From: Palleronia sp. LCG004
GTDB taxonomy: Bacteria; Pseudomonadota; Alphaproteobacteria; Rhodobacterales; Rhodobacteraceae
DNA: 64,000 bases
NCBI RefSeq assembly: GCF_032931615.1
Contig: NZ_CP136760.1
Coordinates: forward strand, 186,001-250,000
Direction: 5' to 3'
Positions 26,447-34,913 of the stretch are shown here, piece by piece (position 1 is the stretch's first letter; each line of letters starts with the position of its first letter). Under the pieces are notes generated by a model. That model worked only from the letters and a program-made list of their open reading frames with translations, was not told where the DNA came from and did no database searches. The position numbers and the translations under genes are program-made.

Positions 26447-27433
26447 TCAGGCGGCGTCCTTCTGGAACATCGGGCTGTCGGGATCGTGAAGGTGGCATTC
26501 GACGCGACCGCCGGGGGTTTCGACGGGCCGGGGGGCCGTGGCGGCGCAATGCGCGGTGGCGTTCGGGCAGCGGGGATGGAAGGCGCAGCCCGATGGAGGG
26601 TCGATCGGGTTCGGATAGGCGGTGCCGAGCGAGGTCTCGGGCACGCCGAGGCCCGGCTCGGGCGTGAGGACCGAACTGAGCAGCGCGCGCGTATAGGGGT
26701 GGCGGGGACGCTCGAAGAGGTCGGCGACAGGGGCTTCTTCGACCAGGCGGCCGAGATACATGACCGCCACGCGCGTCGCGAGATGTTCGACCACGGCGAG
26801 ATCGTGCGAGATGAAGAGATAGGTGAGGCCGAATTCGCGGCGGAGCTGGCCCAGCAGGTTCAGGATCTGGCTCTGGACCGAGACGTCGAGCGCGGAGGTC
26901 GGCTCGTCGCAGATGACGATCTCGGGGCGCATGACGAGGGCGCGGGCGATGGCCACGCGCTGCCGCTGCCCGCCGGACATCTGGCTCGGGTAGGAATTGA
27001 GGACGCGCTGGGGCAGGCCCACGATCTCGAGCATCTCGCGCACCGACCTGTCCCGGCTCGCCGCATCCCCGATCCCGTGGACGCGCAGCGGCAGCGAGAC
27101 GATGTCCTCGATCGACTTGCGCGGGTTGAGGGACGAATACGGGTCCTGGAAGATCGGCTGGAGGCGGCTCGCCAGCGTCGAGCGGTCGAGATCGTGGAGG
27201 GCCTTGCCCTCGACGAGGACTTCGCCGCTGGTCGGTTTCTCGAGCCCGAGGAGGAGCTTGGCGAGCGTGGACTTGCCGCAGCCGCTCTCGCCCACGAGGC
27301 CCAGGACCTCGCCCTTTTCGAGCGAGAGCGTCACGTCGTTGACCGCGTTGAGCGGTTTGCGCGCGCCGAAGAGTCCCTGCTTGACGGTATAGGTCTTGGC
27401 GACGCGGTCGAGCTTGAGGATCGGATCGCTCAT
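26447..27433 (-). CDS. Peptide ABC transporter ATP-binding protein (DppF/OppF type)
   Basis: 328 aa. Walker A GESGCGKST lies near residues 45-53, MSGGQRQR is the signature, ICDEPTSALD is Walker B, and the C-terminal oligopeptide/dipeptide domain contains CAFHPRCP with iron-sulfur-type cysteines typical of this family. ATG 27433 overlaps the DppD-type stop as ATGA. It forms an ATPase heterodimer with the upstream protein. Confidence 0.92.
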   Translation of the reverse strand: MSDPILKLDRVAKTYTVKQGLFGARKPLNAVNDVTLSLEKGEVLGLVGESGCGKSTLAKLLLGLEKPTSGEVLVEGKALHDLDRSTLASRLQPIFQDPYSSLNPRKSIEDIVSLPLRVHGIGDAASRDRSVREMLEIVGLPQRVLNSYPSQMSGGQRQRVAIARALVMRPEIVICDEPTSALDVSVQSQILNLLGQLRREFGLTYLFISHDLAVVEHLATRVAVMYLGRLVEEAPVADLFERPRHPYTRALLSSVLTPEPGLGVPETSLGTAYPNPIDPPSGCAFHPRCPNATAHCAATAPRPVETPGGRVECHLHDPDSPMFQKDAA

Positions 27434-28428
27434 GCGGTTTCCCTTTCGGCGTGGAGTGCGCCGTCGGGATGGACGCAACGGAAATCGTGGGCGGCGTCGC
27501 CGCGGACGGGGATGGCCTCGCGGCAGGAGGGCACGGCATGGGGGCAGCGGGTGCGGAAGGCACAGCCCGTGATGTCGCCCACGAGCGAGGGGACGATGCC
27601 CGGAATGGTCCCGAGCTCGGAGCCGCGGGCGGTCCTGCCGGGCTGCGGGATGCAGCGCAGGAGGCCGCGCGTGTAGGGATGGCTCGGCCGCGCGAAGAGG
27701 TCGGCGGCGGGGCCGGTCTCGACCAGCTCGCCCGCATACATGACGGCGACCTTGTCGGCCACGCGCGCGACGACGCCCAGGTCGTGGGTGATCAGGATCA
27801 TCGCCATGTTCATCTCGCGCGTGAGATCGACGAGGAGGCGCAGGATCTGTGCCTGGATCGTCACGTCGAGCGCGGTGGTGGGTTCGTCCGCGATGAGGAG
27901 GTCGGGCTCGCACATGAGCGAGAGCGCGATCATCACGCGTTGCCGCAGGCCCCCCGAGAGCTGGTGGGGATACTGCCCCAGCCGGCTTTCGGCGGCGGTG
28001 ATGCCGACCTTCTCGAGCAGCTCGACCGCGCGGGCGCGGGCGGCGCTCCGGCTCACCCGGCGGTGGAGGCGCAGCGTCTCGATCAGCTGGTCGCCTATGG
28101 TGTAGGCGGGGTTGAGCGATGTCATCGGCTCTTGGAAGATCATCGCCATCCGGTCGCCGCGAAGCGCGCGCATCTGCCTGCGCGAGGCGGTCAGGAGGTC
28201 GGTGCCGTCGAAGCGCATCACGTCCGCGTCGCGGCGGATGCCCTTGCCCAGAAGGCCCATCAGCGCCAGCGAGGTCAGCGACTTGCCCGATCCGCTTTCA
28301 CCGACGATCGACAGCGTCTCGCCGCGCCGGAGGTCGAAGTCGATGCCGCGCACGGCGTGAAGCTCGCCCCCGCCGGTGGGGATGTCGAGGGTGAGGTTGC
28401 GGACCTCCAGAAGCGGGTCGTCTGTCAT
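27430..28428 (-). CDS. Peptide ABC transporter ATP-binding protein (DppD/OppD type)
   Basis: 332 aa. Walker A GESGSGKS near residue 40, signature LSGGLRQR, Walker B LIADEPTTALD, and the C-terminal motif TGCAFRTRCPHA of the dipeptide-type subgroup. Four bases separate it from the upstream permease gene, and it overlaps the next ATPase gene. Confidence 0.92.
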   Translation of the reverse strand: MTDDPLLEVRNLTLDIPTGGGELHAVRGIDFDLRRGETLSIVGESGSGKSLTSLALMGLLGKGIRRDADVMRFDGTDLLTASRRQMRALRGDRMAMIFQEPMTSLNPAYTIGDQLIETLRLHRRVSRSAARARAVELLEKVGITAAESRLGQYPHQLSGGLRQRVMIALSLMCEPDLLIADEPTTALDVTIQAQILRLLVDLTREMNMAMILITHDLGVVARVADKVAVMYAGELVETGPAADLFARPSHPYTRGLLRCIPQPGRTARGSELGTIPGIVPSLVGDITGCAFRTRCPHAVPSCREAIPVRGDAAHDFRCVHPDGALHAERETA

Positions 28429-28432
28429 GGTG

Positions 28433-29344
28433 TCAGCTCCGGTTCTCGGGGGCGGTCACGTCGCGCAATCCGTCGCCCATCAGGTTGATCGCGAGCACCA
28501 GGAGGAAGAGCACGATGCCGGGGATGAGGACGAGCCATGGCTCGAACAGCATCATGTCCTTGCCCTCGCTGACCATCAGGCCCCAGGAGGGCGTCGGCGG
28601 CTGCACGCCGAGGCCGAGGAAGCTCAGCGCGGCTTCGAGCAGGATGGCATGCGCCATCTCGAGCGTGATGACCACGATGAGGTTGTTGAAGATGTTGGGC
28701 ATGATCTCGGTCAGGACGATCCGGGGCGTGGAGGCCCCGATCGCGCGCGCGGCGGCGACATAGTCGCGGCGGCTGACCTGCAGGGTCGATGCGCGCATCA
28801 CCACGGCGAAGCGGTCCCAGAGCAGCAGGCCCAGCACGCAGGTCACGACCGTGAGCGAGCCGCCCAGGATCGCCACGACGGCGAGCGCGACCAGGACCAC
28901 CGGCATGGCGAGGCGGACATTGATGAGGAAGGTCACGACCATGTCGACCTTGCCGCCGAAATAGCCTGCGGCCACGCCCATCGCGGTGCCGATGAGGCCC
29001 GAGATCAGTGCCGCGACCGTGCCGATCAGCAGCGAGACCCGCGCGCCGTAGATGAGCCGCGAGAGATAGTCGCGCCCCAGATGGTCTGTGCCGAGGGGGT
29101 GGTCCCAGCTGCCGCCCATGAAGACCGGAGGCACGTGGCGGTTCATCAGCGATTGCGCGTAGGGGTCGTGCGGGGCCAGCACGGGCGCGAGGATCGCGAT
29201 CACGGCCAGCAGTCCCACGATGCCCACGCCGATGAGCAGCCCGGTATGGCCCCTGACGCGCGAGACGAGCATCTGGCGCGGGGTGGGGCCCTGCCATTCG
29301 CGGGTGAGGGGATCGGCGGCGTCGGTCAGCGTCGTGTCGGTCAT
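28433..29344 (-). CDS. Peptide ABC transporter permease (DppC/OppC type)
   Basis: 303 aa. A cytoplasmic N-terminus of about 30 residues is followed by one helix, the periplasmic motif HPLGTDHLGRDYLSRLIYGAR and a five-helix permease domain with the EAA loop AARAIGASTPRIVLTEIMPNI. This is the DppC/GsiD layout. One base separates it from the DppB-type gene. Confidence 0.92.
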   Translation of the reverse strand: MTDTTLTDAADPLTREWQGPTPRQMLVSRVRGHTGLLIGVGIVGLLAVIAILAPVLAPHDPYAQSLMNRHVPPVFMGGSWDHPLGTDHLGRDYLSRLIYGARVSLLIGTVAALISGLIGTAMGVAAGYFGGKVDMVVTFLINVRLAMPVVLVALAVVAILGGSLTVVTCVLGLLLWDRFAVVMRASTLQVSRRDYVAAARAIGASTPRIVLTEIMPNIFNNLIVVITLEMAHAILLEAALSFLGLGVQPPTPSWGLMVSEGKDMMLFEPWLVLIPGIVLFLLVLAINLMGDGLRDVTAPENRS

Positions 29345-29345
29345 A

Positions 29346-30263
29346 TCATGCGCTCCGCATCCGGGGGTCGAGCCAGGCGTTCAGCACGTCCGCGAGAAGG
29401 GTGAAGACGATGTAGAACATCGAGAAGACGAGGATCAGCGCCTGCACGGTGGGCAGGTCGTTGCGCGCGATGCTCTCCCAGGCGAGGTAGCCAGCGCCGT
29501 GCAGTGCGAAGACCGACTCGACCACGATCGAGCCGCCGAGCATGAAGCCCATCTGCACCGCCGCGAGGCTGACCACGGGGATGATCGCGTTCCGAAGGGC
29601 ATGCTTGAAGAGCACGCGGCCCTCGCCCGCGCCCTTGGCGCGCGCGGTGCGGATGTAGTCGGAATTGAGCGTGTCGAGCATCCCGGCCCGCGTCAGGCGC
29701 ATGATGGCGGGCATCGCGTAATAGCCCAGCACGATCGTGGGGAGGATGAAGTGCCGCCAGCTGTCGGCCCCCGAGGGCGGCAGCATGCCGAGCTGGATCG
29801 CGAAGACCACGATGAGAATGAGCCCGAACCAGAAGGAGGGCATCGCCTGTCCCGCCACCGACAGGAAGAGCGCGGCGCGGTCGATGATCGAATTTGGCCG
29901 GATCGCGGCGGCGACGCCGAGCGGCACGGCCGTCAGCAGCGCGAAGGTGATGCCGCAGACGCCGAGCGTCATCGTCACCTGCAACCGTTCGGCGATGAGG
30001 CCGGCGACGGGCAGCTTGAAGTAGTAGCTCTCTCCGAAATCCCCCCTGAGGGCCGAGAACAGCCATTCGCCGTATTGCACCAGCATCGGCCGGTCGAAGC
30101 CGTAGATGCGACGGATGGCCTCGATATCCTCGCCGCTTGCGGTTTCGCCCGCGAGGGCCGCGGCCGGATCGCCCGACATGAAGAGAAGCGAGAAACTGAT
30201 GAAGCTGACGGTGAAGGCTACGAGCAGCGCGAGCCCGGTCCGCTTCAGGATGAACGATAGCAT
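29346..30263 (-). CDS. Peptide ABC transporter permease (DppB/OppB type)
   Basis: 305 aa. The N-terminus MLSFILKRTGLALLVAF and six predicted helices match DppB/GsiC; the EAA loop region is RTARAKGAGEGRVLFKHALRNAIIP. ATG 30263 is preceded by GAGGTG; longer in-frame starts add a non-homologous Arg/Pro-rich tail. Confidence 0.92.
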   Translation of the reverse strand: MLSFILKRTGLALLVAFTVSFISFSLLFMSGDPAAALAGETASGEDIEAIRRIYGFDRPMLVQYGEWLFSALRGDFGESYYFKLPVAGLIAERLQVTMTLGVCGITFALLTAVPLGVAAAIRPNSIIDRAALFLSVAGQAMPSFWFGLILIVVFAIQLGMLPPSGADSWRHFILPTIVLGYYAMPAIMRLTRAGMLDTLNSDYIRTARAKGAGEGRVLFKHALRNAIIPVVSLAAVQMGFMLGGSIVVESVFALHGAGYLAWESIARNDLPTVQALILVFSMFYIVFTLLADVLNAWLDPRMRSA

Positions 30264-30340
30264 CGGATGCACCTCGTGTGGCGGGCGGCGCGCGCGCGGG
30301 ACGCGCGGCACCCAAGGGGATGCGGGAGGGGCGAAAGCGC

Positions 30341-30359
30341 GGGCGGCACGGGGCCGCCC
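30341..30359 (-). other. Stem-loop between binding-protein and permease genes
   Basis: GGGCGGC / GCCGCCC with a five-base loop, just downstream of the binding-protein stop. Such intercistronic hairpins commonly lower downstream expression and protect the binding-protein mRNA. No T-run, so not a full terminator by itself. Confidence 0.4.
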
Positions 30360-30369
30360 ACCTTGCGGA

Positions 30370-31875
30370 TCACTTCCAGCTCATGTCCACGAAGCGCAGC
30401 ACCTCGTCGGGGGTCGGCTGATACTCGACCTCGCGCGAGAAGACGTAGTTGGTGTTGTAGCTGAACATCGGGGCCCAGTAGGCCTCGTCGGCGATGCGCT
30501 GCAGCGCCATCGTGTAGTATTCGATGCGCTCGTCGGAATCGGTCGAGCTGTCGGCCACGTTCAGCCATTCGAGCACCTGGTCGTCGCGCGCGCTGTCGAG
30601 CGATCCATGCTTGAAATACTGGCTGACCATCGCGGAGGCGTCGTTGATCGAATAGCTGCCCCAGGTCTGGAACGAGATCGGGACCACGCCGTCCATGTTG
30701 AGCTCGCGCAGCGCCGAATATTGAAGCATCTTGAAATCCGTCTGGATGCCGATGGCGTTGAGGTAGCTCACGATCGCCTCGGCATAGGGCCTGTCGCGAT
30801 AGGCGTAGAATTCGGTCGAGAAACCGTCGGGATAGCCAGCCTCGGCAAGAAGCTCGCGTGCTTTCTCGGGGTCGTATTCGTAGGATTTGACGTCCTGCAC
30901 GCAGCCGAACTGGCTGGGGAAGCAGGCGGTGTCGATGACCGCGCTTTCGCCCTGGAGCAGCGCGTCGACGAGTTCCTGGCGGTTGATCGCGTGATTGACG
31001 GCCTCGCGCACCAGCTTGTTCGTGAAGGGATTGTCCTCGCCCGAGCGGCCGGCGGCGTCCATCTGGATATAGCCCACGCGCATGGTCGAGGCGTTGACCA
31101 CGGTGAAGCGGTCCATCGCGGCGAGCTTTTCGGCCTGATCGGCCGGGACCTGCCAGATGAAGTCGAGCGACCCGGAGAAGAGTTCGGCCATCTGGGTGTT
31201 CACGTCGGGGATCGTGCGGATGTCGATATTGGTGATCTGGGCCTGGCCCTTGGGGCTGTCGTGGTAATCCTCGTACTTCTCGAGGACGAAGCGCTGACCG
31301 GGGGTCACGTCGACGACCTTGTAGGGACCGGTGCCCACGGGCTTGAGACCCATGCCCGATGGGCCGGCTTCGGCGTAATATTCGTCGGGATACATCGAGA
31401 CGGGGCCGGAGAAGAACTCGATCGCGGCGGGGAACTTGTCCTTGAGCTTGATGCGGACAGTGTAGTCGTCCACCTTTTCGGCGGAGTCCATCCAGTTGAC
31501 GTTGCGCTGGGTCTTCACGCCGTTGGCCTCGTCGGCGACGAAGTTGACGGTGTAGACCACGTCGTCGGCGGTGAAGGGCTCTCCGTTATGGAAGGTCACG
31601 TCCTCGCGCAGCGTGAATTCGAGCGTGGTGTCGTCGATCCATTCCCAGTCGGTGGCGAGGTTGCCGACATATTCGTTGGTCTCGGGGTCGCGATAGATCA
31701 ACCCGTCCCAGACCGCGCGCTGCAGCACCACGCCTTCGCGCGAGGAGTTGAAGTAGCTGTCGACGTTCTCGAGCTCCTTCGTGAAGGCCACCGCGAGGGT
31801 GTCGTCGGCCTTGTCGGCGATGGCGGGCCCCGCGGCGAGGGCGGCGAGGGCGGTCGTCCTGAGAAGTTTCTTCAT
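30370..31875 (-). CDS. Peptide ABC transporter substrate-binding protein
   Basis: 501 aa with signal peptide 1-20 (AAGPAIADK). SBP_bac_5 fold: the family signature WTxxLREDVTFHNGEPFTADDVVYT lies near residues 90-115, with GTGPYKV near 175. Length and companions match DppA/GsiB proteins. With a gamma-glutamyltransferase-like enzyme and M20 peptidase in the same operon, gamma-glutamyl peptides such as glutathione are plausible ligands, but this is inferred from context. It is divergent from an IclR gene. Confidence 0.9.
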   Translation of the reverse strand: MKKLLRTTALAALAAGPAIADKADDTLAVAFTKELENVDSYFNSSREGVVLQRAVWDGLIYRDPETNEYVGNLATDWEWIDDTTLEFTLREDVTFHNGEPFTADDVVYTVNFVADEANGVKTQRNVNWMDSAEKVDDYTVRIKLKDKFPAAIEFFSGPVSMYPDEYYAEAGPSGMGLKPVGTGPYKVVDVTPGQRFVLEKYEDYHDSPKGQAQITNIDIRTIPDVNTQMAELFSGSLDFIWQVPADQAEKLAAMDRFTVVNASTMRVGYIQMDAAGRSGEDNPFTNKLVREAVNHAINRQELVDALLQGESAVIDTACFPSQFGCVQDVKSYEYDPEKARELLAEAGYPDGFSTEFYAYRDRPYAEAIVSYLNAIGIQTDFKMLQYSALRELNMDGVVPISFQTWGSYSINDASAMVSQYFKHGSLDSARDDQVLEWLNVADSSTDSDERIEYYTMALQRIADEAYWAPMFSYNTNYVFSREVEYQPTPDEVLRFVDMSWK

Positions 31876-31923
31876 GATCGGCGGTCCCTGTTGGTGGCGT
31901 ATCGTGGTGCTGCCGCTTGCATT

Positions 31924-31940
31924 GTATCATTATGCGATAC
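31924..31940. promoter_or_regulatory. Inverted repeat GTATC-N7-GATAC in divergent promoter region
   Basis: A 17-bp inverted repeat, 49 bases upstream of the binding-protein ATG and 86 bases upstream of the IclR-family start. IclR proteins bind palindromes of similar length, so it is a candidate operator for the divergent regulator. Confidence 0.4.
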
Positions 31941-32025
31941 GGCTTATCGTGATTTGATCCCAGTACGCGCAGCCTGACCGCATGCGTCAAGGGTCGAACA
32001 CGAATTTTTTTGATCGGGACACGGA

Positions 32026-32802
32026 ATGAGTGAAAAGTCGGCATCTCGAAAGGCGGACCCGCTTCATGCGGGCACGCTCGCCAAGGGAATCCGCATTCTG
32101 CGGGCCTTCGACGAGGAAAACGTCTCGCTGTCGCTGTCCGATCTGGTTCGCAGGACGGGCCTCGAGAAGAGTGCGGCGCAGCGGCTCGCCCATACGCTTC
32201 ATGTTGAGGGAATGCTCGAAAAGGACCCGGTGACGCGGAGATTCAGGCCGTCGCATGCCTGGCTTCAGCTTGCCTATGCCTATTACTGGTCGGATCCGCT
32301 GATCGCGCGGGCGCTGCCGCGGCTGATCGAGTTCAGCCGCCGGATCGGCGAAACGGTGAACCTCGCCCAGATGTCGGGCGATCACATCATCTATTCGCTG
32401 CGCCTGCCAAATCAGCGGACGCATTTCGGGGCGAGCATCGTCGGGCGGCGGCTGCCCGCGATCGCGACCGCCGCTGGGCGCGCGATGTTGTCCACCTGGC
32501 CCGAGGAGGAGGTCGACCGCGCCATCGCGGAATGGCCCATCACGGCGATGACGCCCAAGACCGTCACCGACCGCCTGGCGATCCGGGAGGACGTGCGGCG
32601 GGGCGCGCAGAACGGGTATGTGATCACGCGCAACCAGATGATCTTGAACGAGGTCAGCATCGCGGCCCCGGTGAAGGGCATGGACGGGCGCGCGGAGGCG
32701 GCGGTGCAGGTGTCGGTGTCGGGCCACGCCTACGAGGAGGCGCGGATCCGCGCGGAGATCCTGCCCTTCCTGCACGACGCCGCGAACGGCATCCTGGCCT
32801 GA
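32026..32802 (+). CDS. IclR-family transcriptional regulator
   Basis: 258 aa. An N-terminal winged helix (about 15-75, LSLSDLVRRTGLEKSAAQRLAHTL) is followed by the IclR effector domain (about 85-255, with ATAAGRAMLS and the glycine-rich ligand loop). Divergent from the peptide-uptake operon with 150 bases between, so it probably controls that operon and itself. Confidence 0.88.
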   Translation: MSEKSASRKADPLHAGTLAKGIRILRAFDEENVSLSLSDLVRRTGLEKSAAQRLAHTLHVEGMLEKDPVTRRFRPSHAWLQLAYAYYWSDPLIARALPRLIEFSRRIGETVNLAQMSGDHIIYSLRLPNQRTHFGASIVGRRLPAIATAAGRAMLSTWPEEEVDRAIAEWPITAMTPKTVTDRLAIREDVRRGAQNGYVITRNQMILNEVSIAAPVKGMDGRAEAAVQVSVSGHAYEEARIRAEILPFLHDAANGILA

Positions 32803-32817
32803 GCGCAACCCGCCGTC

Positions 32818-33447
32818 TCAGGCGGCCTGCGCGGATTCCACGTAGCCCTTCGGCACGTCGTAACCCCAGCTTTCGCGGTAGCGGCGCGCGGATCCGCGCG
32901 GGATGCGCTTGGTGTCCATCATGTCGGCGTCGAGATGGATCGTGCCATCGGAGCGGATGAGGCGATAGCGGCGGCGCACGCCGATCGAGGTCTCGCGTCC
33001 GAAAAGCACGACGACCGAGATCCGCCCCGCCCGGTCGAGCGTTTCGGTGCCGCTCTGCCGGGCGATGCGCTCGAGGATCGAGCGGATCGTCCCGATCGCG
33101 CGGCAATCGCCGTTTCCGAGCGACCCCTGCAGGGTACCGGCGAGGGGGTTGGAGGGGGCGGTGTCCGTCGTCTCGTCGCATTCGGTGATGTTTGCGGCGA
33201 GGGTTTCGCCGTCGAGTTCCAGCTCGGCGATGACGTCGGTGACGTAGACGGTCTCGTAGCCCAAGTTGCAGAGGACCAGGTGGGCGTCGAGATTGCGCCC
33301 CGCGCCGCGATTGATCGTGACGAGCGCGCGCCGCTGGCGGCTGTTGCTGGTCACGATGATCTGCAGGTAGAGCAGCCAGATGAAGGCGGTCGCGATGCTC
33401 GAAAGCATCGAGATGAAGGCCGTGTTCGAATGCATCCAGTCGATCAT
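32818..33447 (-). CDS. Uncharacterised membrane-anchored protein
   Basis: 209 aa. One N-terminal membrane helix (about residues 10-30, FISMLSSIATAFIWLLYLQI) is followed by RQRRALVTINRGAGRN and a beta-rich cytoplasmic region, ending in GYVESAQAA. I do not recognise a family. ATG 33447 is chosen because the helix begins soon after it and the upstream extension looks non-coding. Its promoter shares the 10-mer AAACCAGTTT with the region on the other side of the adjacent Crp/Fnr gene, so co-regulation is possible. It converges with the IclR gene. Confidence 0.65.
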   Translation of the reverse strand: MIDWMHSNTAFISMLSSIATAFIWLLYLQIIVTSNSRQRRALVTINRGAGRNLDAHLVLCNLGYETVYVTDVIAELELDGETLAANITECDETTDTAPSNPLAGTLQGSLGNGDCRAIGTIRSILERIARQSGTETLDRAGRISVVVLFGRETSIGVRRRYRLIRSDGTIHLDADMMDTKRIPRGSARRYRESWGYDVPKGYVESAQAA

Positions 33448-33529
33448 GTTCCCGCTCCCGCATGTCTGGGCGAGGCCCGGATCTGGCGATCGGGACGATC
33501 CGCCGCAACGGGGCGGATCCGCGACCGGC

Positions 33530-33539
33530 AAACCAGTTT
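33530..33539. promoter_or_regulatory. AAACCAGTTT element, copy 1
   Basis: AAAC-CA-GTTT inverted repeat, 83 bases upstream of ATG 33447. The same 10-mer recurs at 34389. Candidate binding site for the Crp/Fnr regulator between them. Confidence 0.35.
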
Positions 33540-33554
33540 ATGGGATGGAGGGGA

Positions 33555-34301
33555 TCAGTCCGGCGTGGCGCGCGGTTTCGGGAACCACGACGTGTCGATG
33601 CGGGTGGCGAGCGTTGAATAGCCCACCCGCGCCTCGAGCGCTGCGCGGTCGATGAGCCGGACATGCCGGTCGGCCACCTCGATCACGCCCGCGCCGCGCA
33701 GCCGGGTCATCAGTCGGCTGACATAGACCGGCGTGAGGCTGAGCGCGTCGCCGATCTCGGATTGCGACATGGGCAGGTGGAACCGCGAATTCGATCCGCC
33801 CCCGGCGACCGAGAGCCGGTCGAGCAGCGTCAGCAGGAAGAGGATGAGCCGGTCCTCGGCCGGCATGCGGCCGACTGCCAGCAGAAGCTCGCGCAGGATG
33901 ACCTGTTCGGTGCTGCTGATGGCCGTCAGGAGGGCCGCGAGACGCGGGGCGCTATCGTAGATCCGTCCGAGCGAGGATCGCGGGAAGGGGCAGACCGCCC
34001 CGTCGGTCAGCATGACGATGTCATGCGGGGCTTCGGGGGTGCCGATCTCGGCCAGGCCGATCACCTCGCCGGGGAGGTATGTCCGCAGGATGGCGCGGCG
34101 ACCGCCGACCTCACGTGCGGTGACGACCGCCCAGCCCCATTTGACGACATGCAGCCTGCGGCTGTCCGATCCGCGCGAGACCAGGACATCGCCGCGCGCA
34201 AGTTCGCGGGGTTCGCGCTCCATGCCGGCGACGAAATCCCGCTCGTCGGCGGTCAGATGGAGAAACCGCCCCAGTCGCTGGACGAGGAAGCTATCGCTCA
34301 T
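33555..34301 (-). CDS. Crp/Fnr-family transcriptional regulator
   Basis: 248 aa. Residues ~15-135 form a cyclic-nucleotide-binding-like beta-barrel (YLPGEVIGLAEI), then a dimer helix and an HTH_Crp domain (about 160-235) with MSQSEIGDALSLTPVYVSRLMTRLRGAGVI. It lacks the N-terminal cysteine cluster of oxygen-sensing Fnr, and the sequence does not look like canonical cAMP-binding Crp, so the signal is unknown. This small-ligand Crp subfamily is abundant in roseobacters and rhizobia. Flanked on both sides by AAACCAGTTT elements. Confidence 0.85.
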   Translation of the reverse strand: MSDSFLVQRLGRFLHLTADERDFVAGMEREPRELARGDVLVSRGSDSRRLHVVKWGWAVVTAREVGGRRAILRTYLPGEVIGLAEIGTPEAPHDIVMLTDGAVCPFPRSSLGRIYDSAPRLAALLTAISSTEQVILRELLLAVGRMPAEDRLILFLLTLLDRLSVAGGGSNSRFHLPMSQSEIGDALSLTPVYVSRLMTRLRGAGVIEVADRHVRLIDRAALEARVGYSTLATRIDTSWFPKPRATPD

Positions 34302-34388
34302 GGTGCCTTCACGCTCCTTGGCTTTTGATCGCGCGCATCGTGGCGCAGAGGTCGCGGTCGGACGGAATGCCGCGATCCGCGATTTCTT

Positions 34389-34398
34389 AAACCAGTTT
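34389..34398. promoter_or_regulatory. AAACCAGTTT element, copy 2
   Basis: Second exact copy, in the divergent gap 88 bases upstream of the Crp/Fnr ATG and 58 bases upstream of ATG 34456. Could serve both autoregulation and the small gene. Confidence 0.35.
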
Positions 34399-34455
34399 TA
34401 TAGCCCTTCGGGCGTTCCGGTCGATCTTGTCGGGGGCAAAGCGAGGGAGGCTCAG

Positions 34456-34734
34456 ATGACGACATTCGCGATGGACCCGGCCAGCGGCCCCGTTCAGGCG
34501 ATCCCCGGCGGTCAGAGGTTCGGCAGGATCGAGGCCGTGCGGACCGGCATCGGTGATGGCGAGATCGAGATCCGTCAGCCCGACGGTGCGCTTCTAACGG
34601 TTCGGCTGACGCCCGAGACGGTCGATGGCGGGATGGCCGATCCGGTGATCGGGCGGAACGTCTGGATCCTCGGGCGGATCGAGGGGGCGGTGATGTCGGC
34701 GACCTCGTTCGCGGTTTATGACGAGGAGCCCTGA
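34456..34734 (+). CDS. Small uncharacterised protein
   Basis: 92 aa, no membrane segment, acidic C-terminus. GGGAGG lies five bases before ATG 34456 and the frame shows protein-like composition (repeated short beta-strand patterns: GRIEAVRTGIGDGEIEIRQPDG). No family recognised. Divergent from the Crp/Fnr gene, with the shared AAACCAGTTT element between them. Confidence 0.55.
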   Translation: MTTFAMDPASGPVQAIPGGQRFGRIEAVRTGIGDGEIEIRQPDGALLTVRLTPETVDGGMADPVIGRNVWILGRIEGAVMSATSFAVYDEEP

Positions 34735-34785
34735 GCCCGCGCGATGCTGGGGCCTGCAATTCTCGGGGGCGATCCTCTGTTTCTT

Positions 34786-34849
34786 CGGCACCGGGTCGGC
34801 GGGCGTGCGGCGGAGGGGTCCGAGCCCGACAGTGAGCCAGCCGGTGCCG
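34786..34849. terminator. Possible structured terminator region between convergent genes
   Basis: CGGCACCGG (34786-34794) pairs with CCGGTGCCG (34841-34849) around a 46-base G/C-rich loop. It lies in the 179-base convergent gap between the 92-aa gene and rhaK, where nothing else is seen. No T-run. Confidence 0.25.
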
Positions 34850-34913
34850 GTGGGGGCGAACCGTCAGAGGCCGTGCCGCTCCATGCGCCGCGGTCTGCGA
34901 CCGGCAAAGGCGG

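Noticed and set aside
24869..27676. A 935-codon rightward frame opposite the Ggt and peptide ATPase genes
   Set aside because: Gly/Arg/His-rich shadow with no domains; the leftward genes have catalytic motifs and ATGA junctions.
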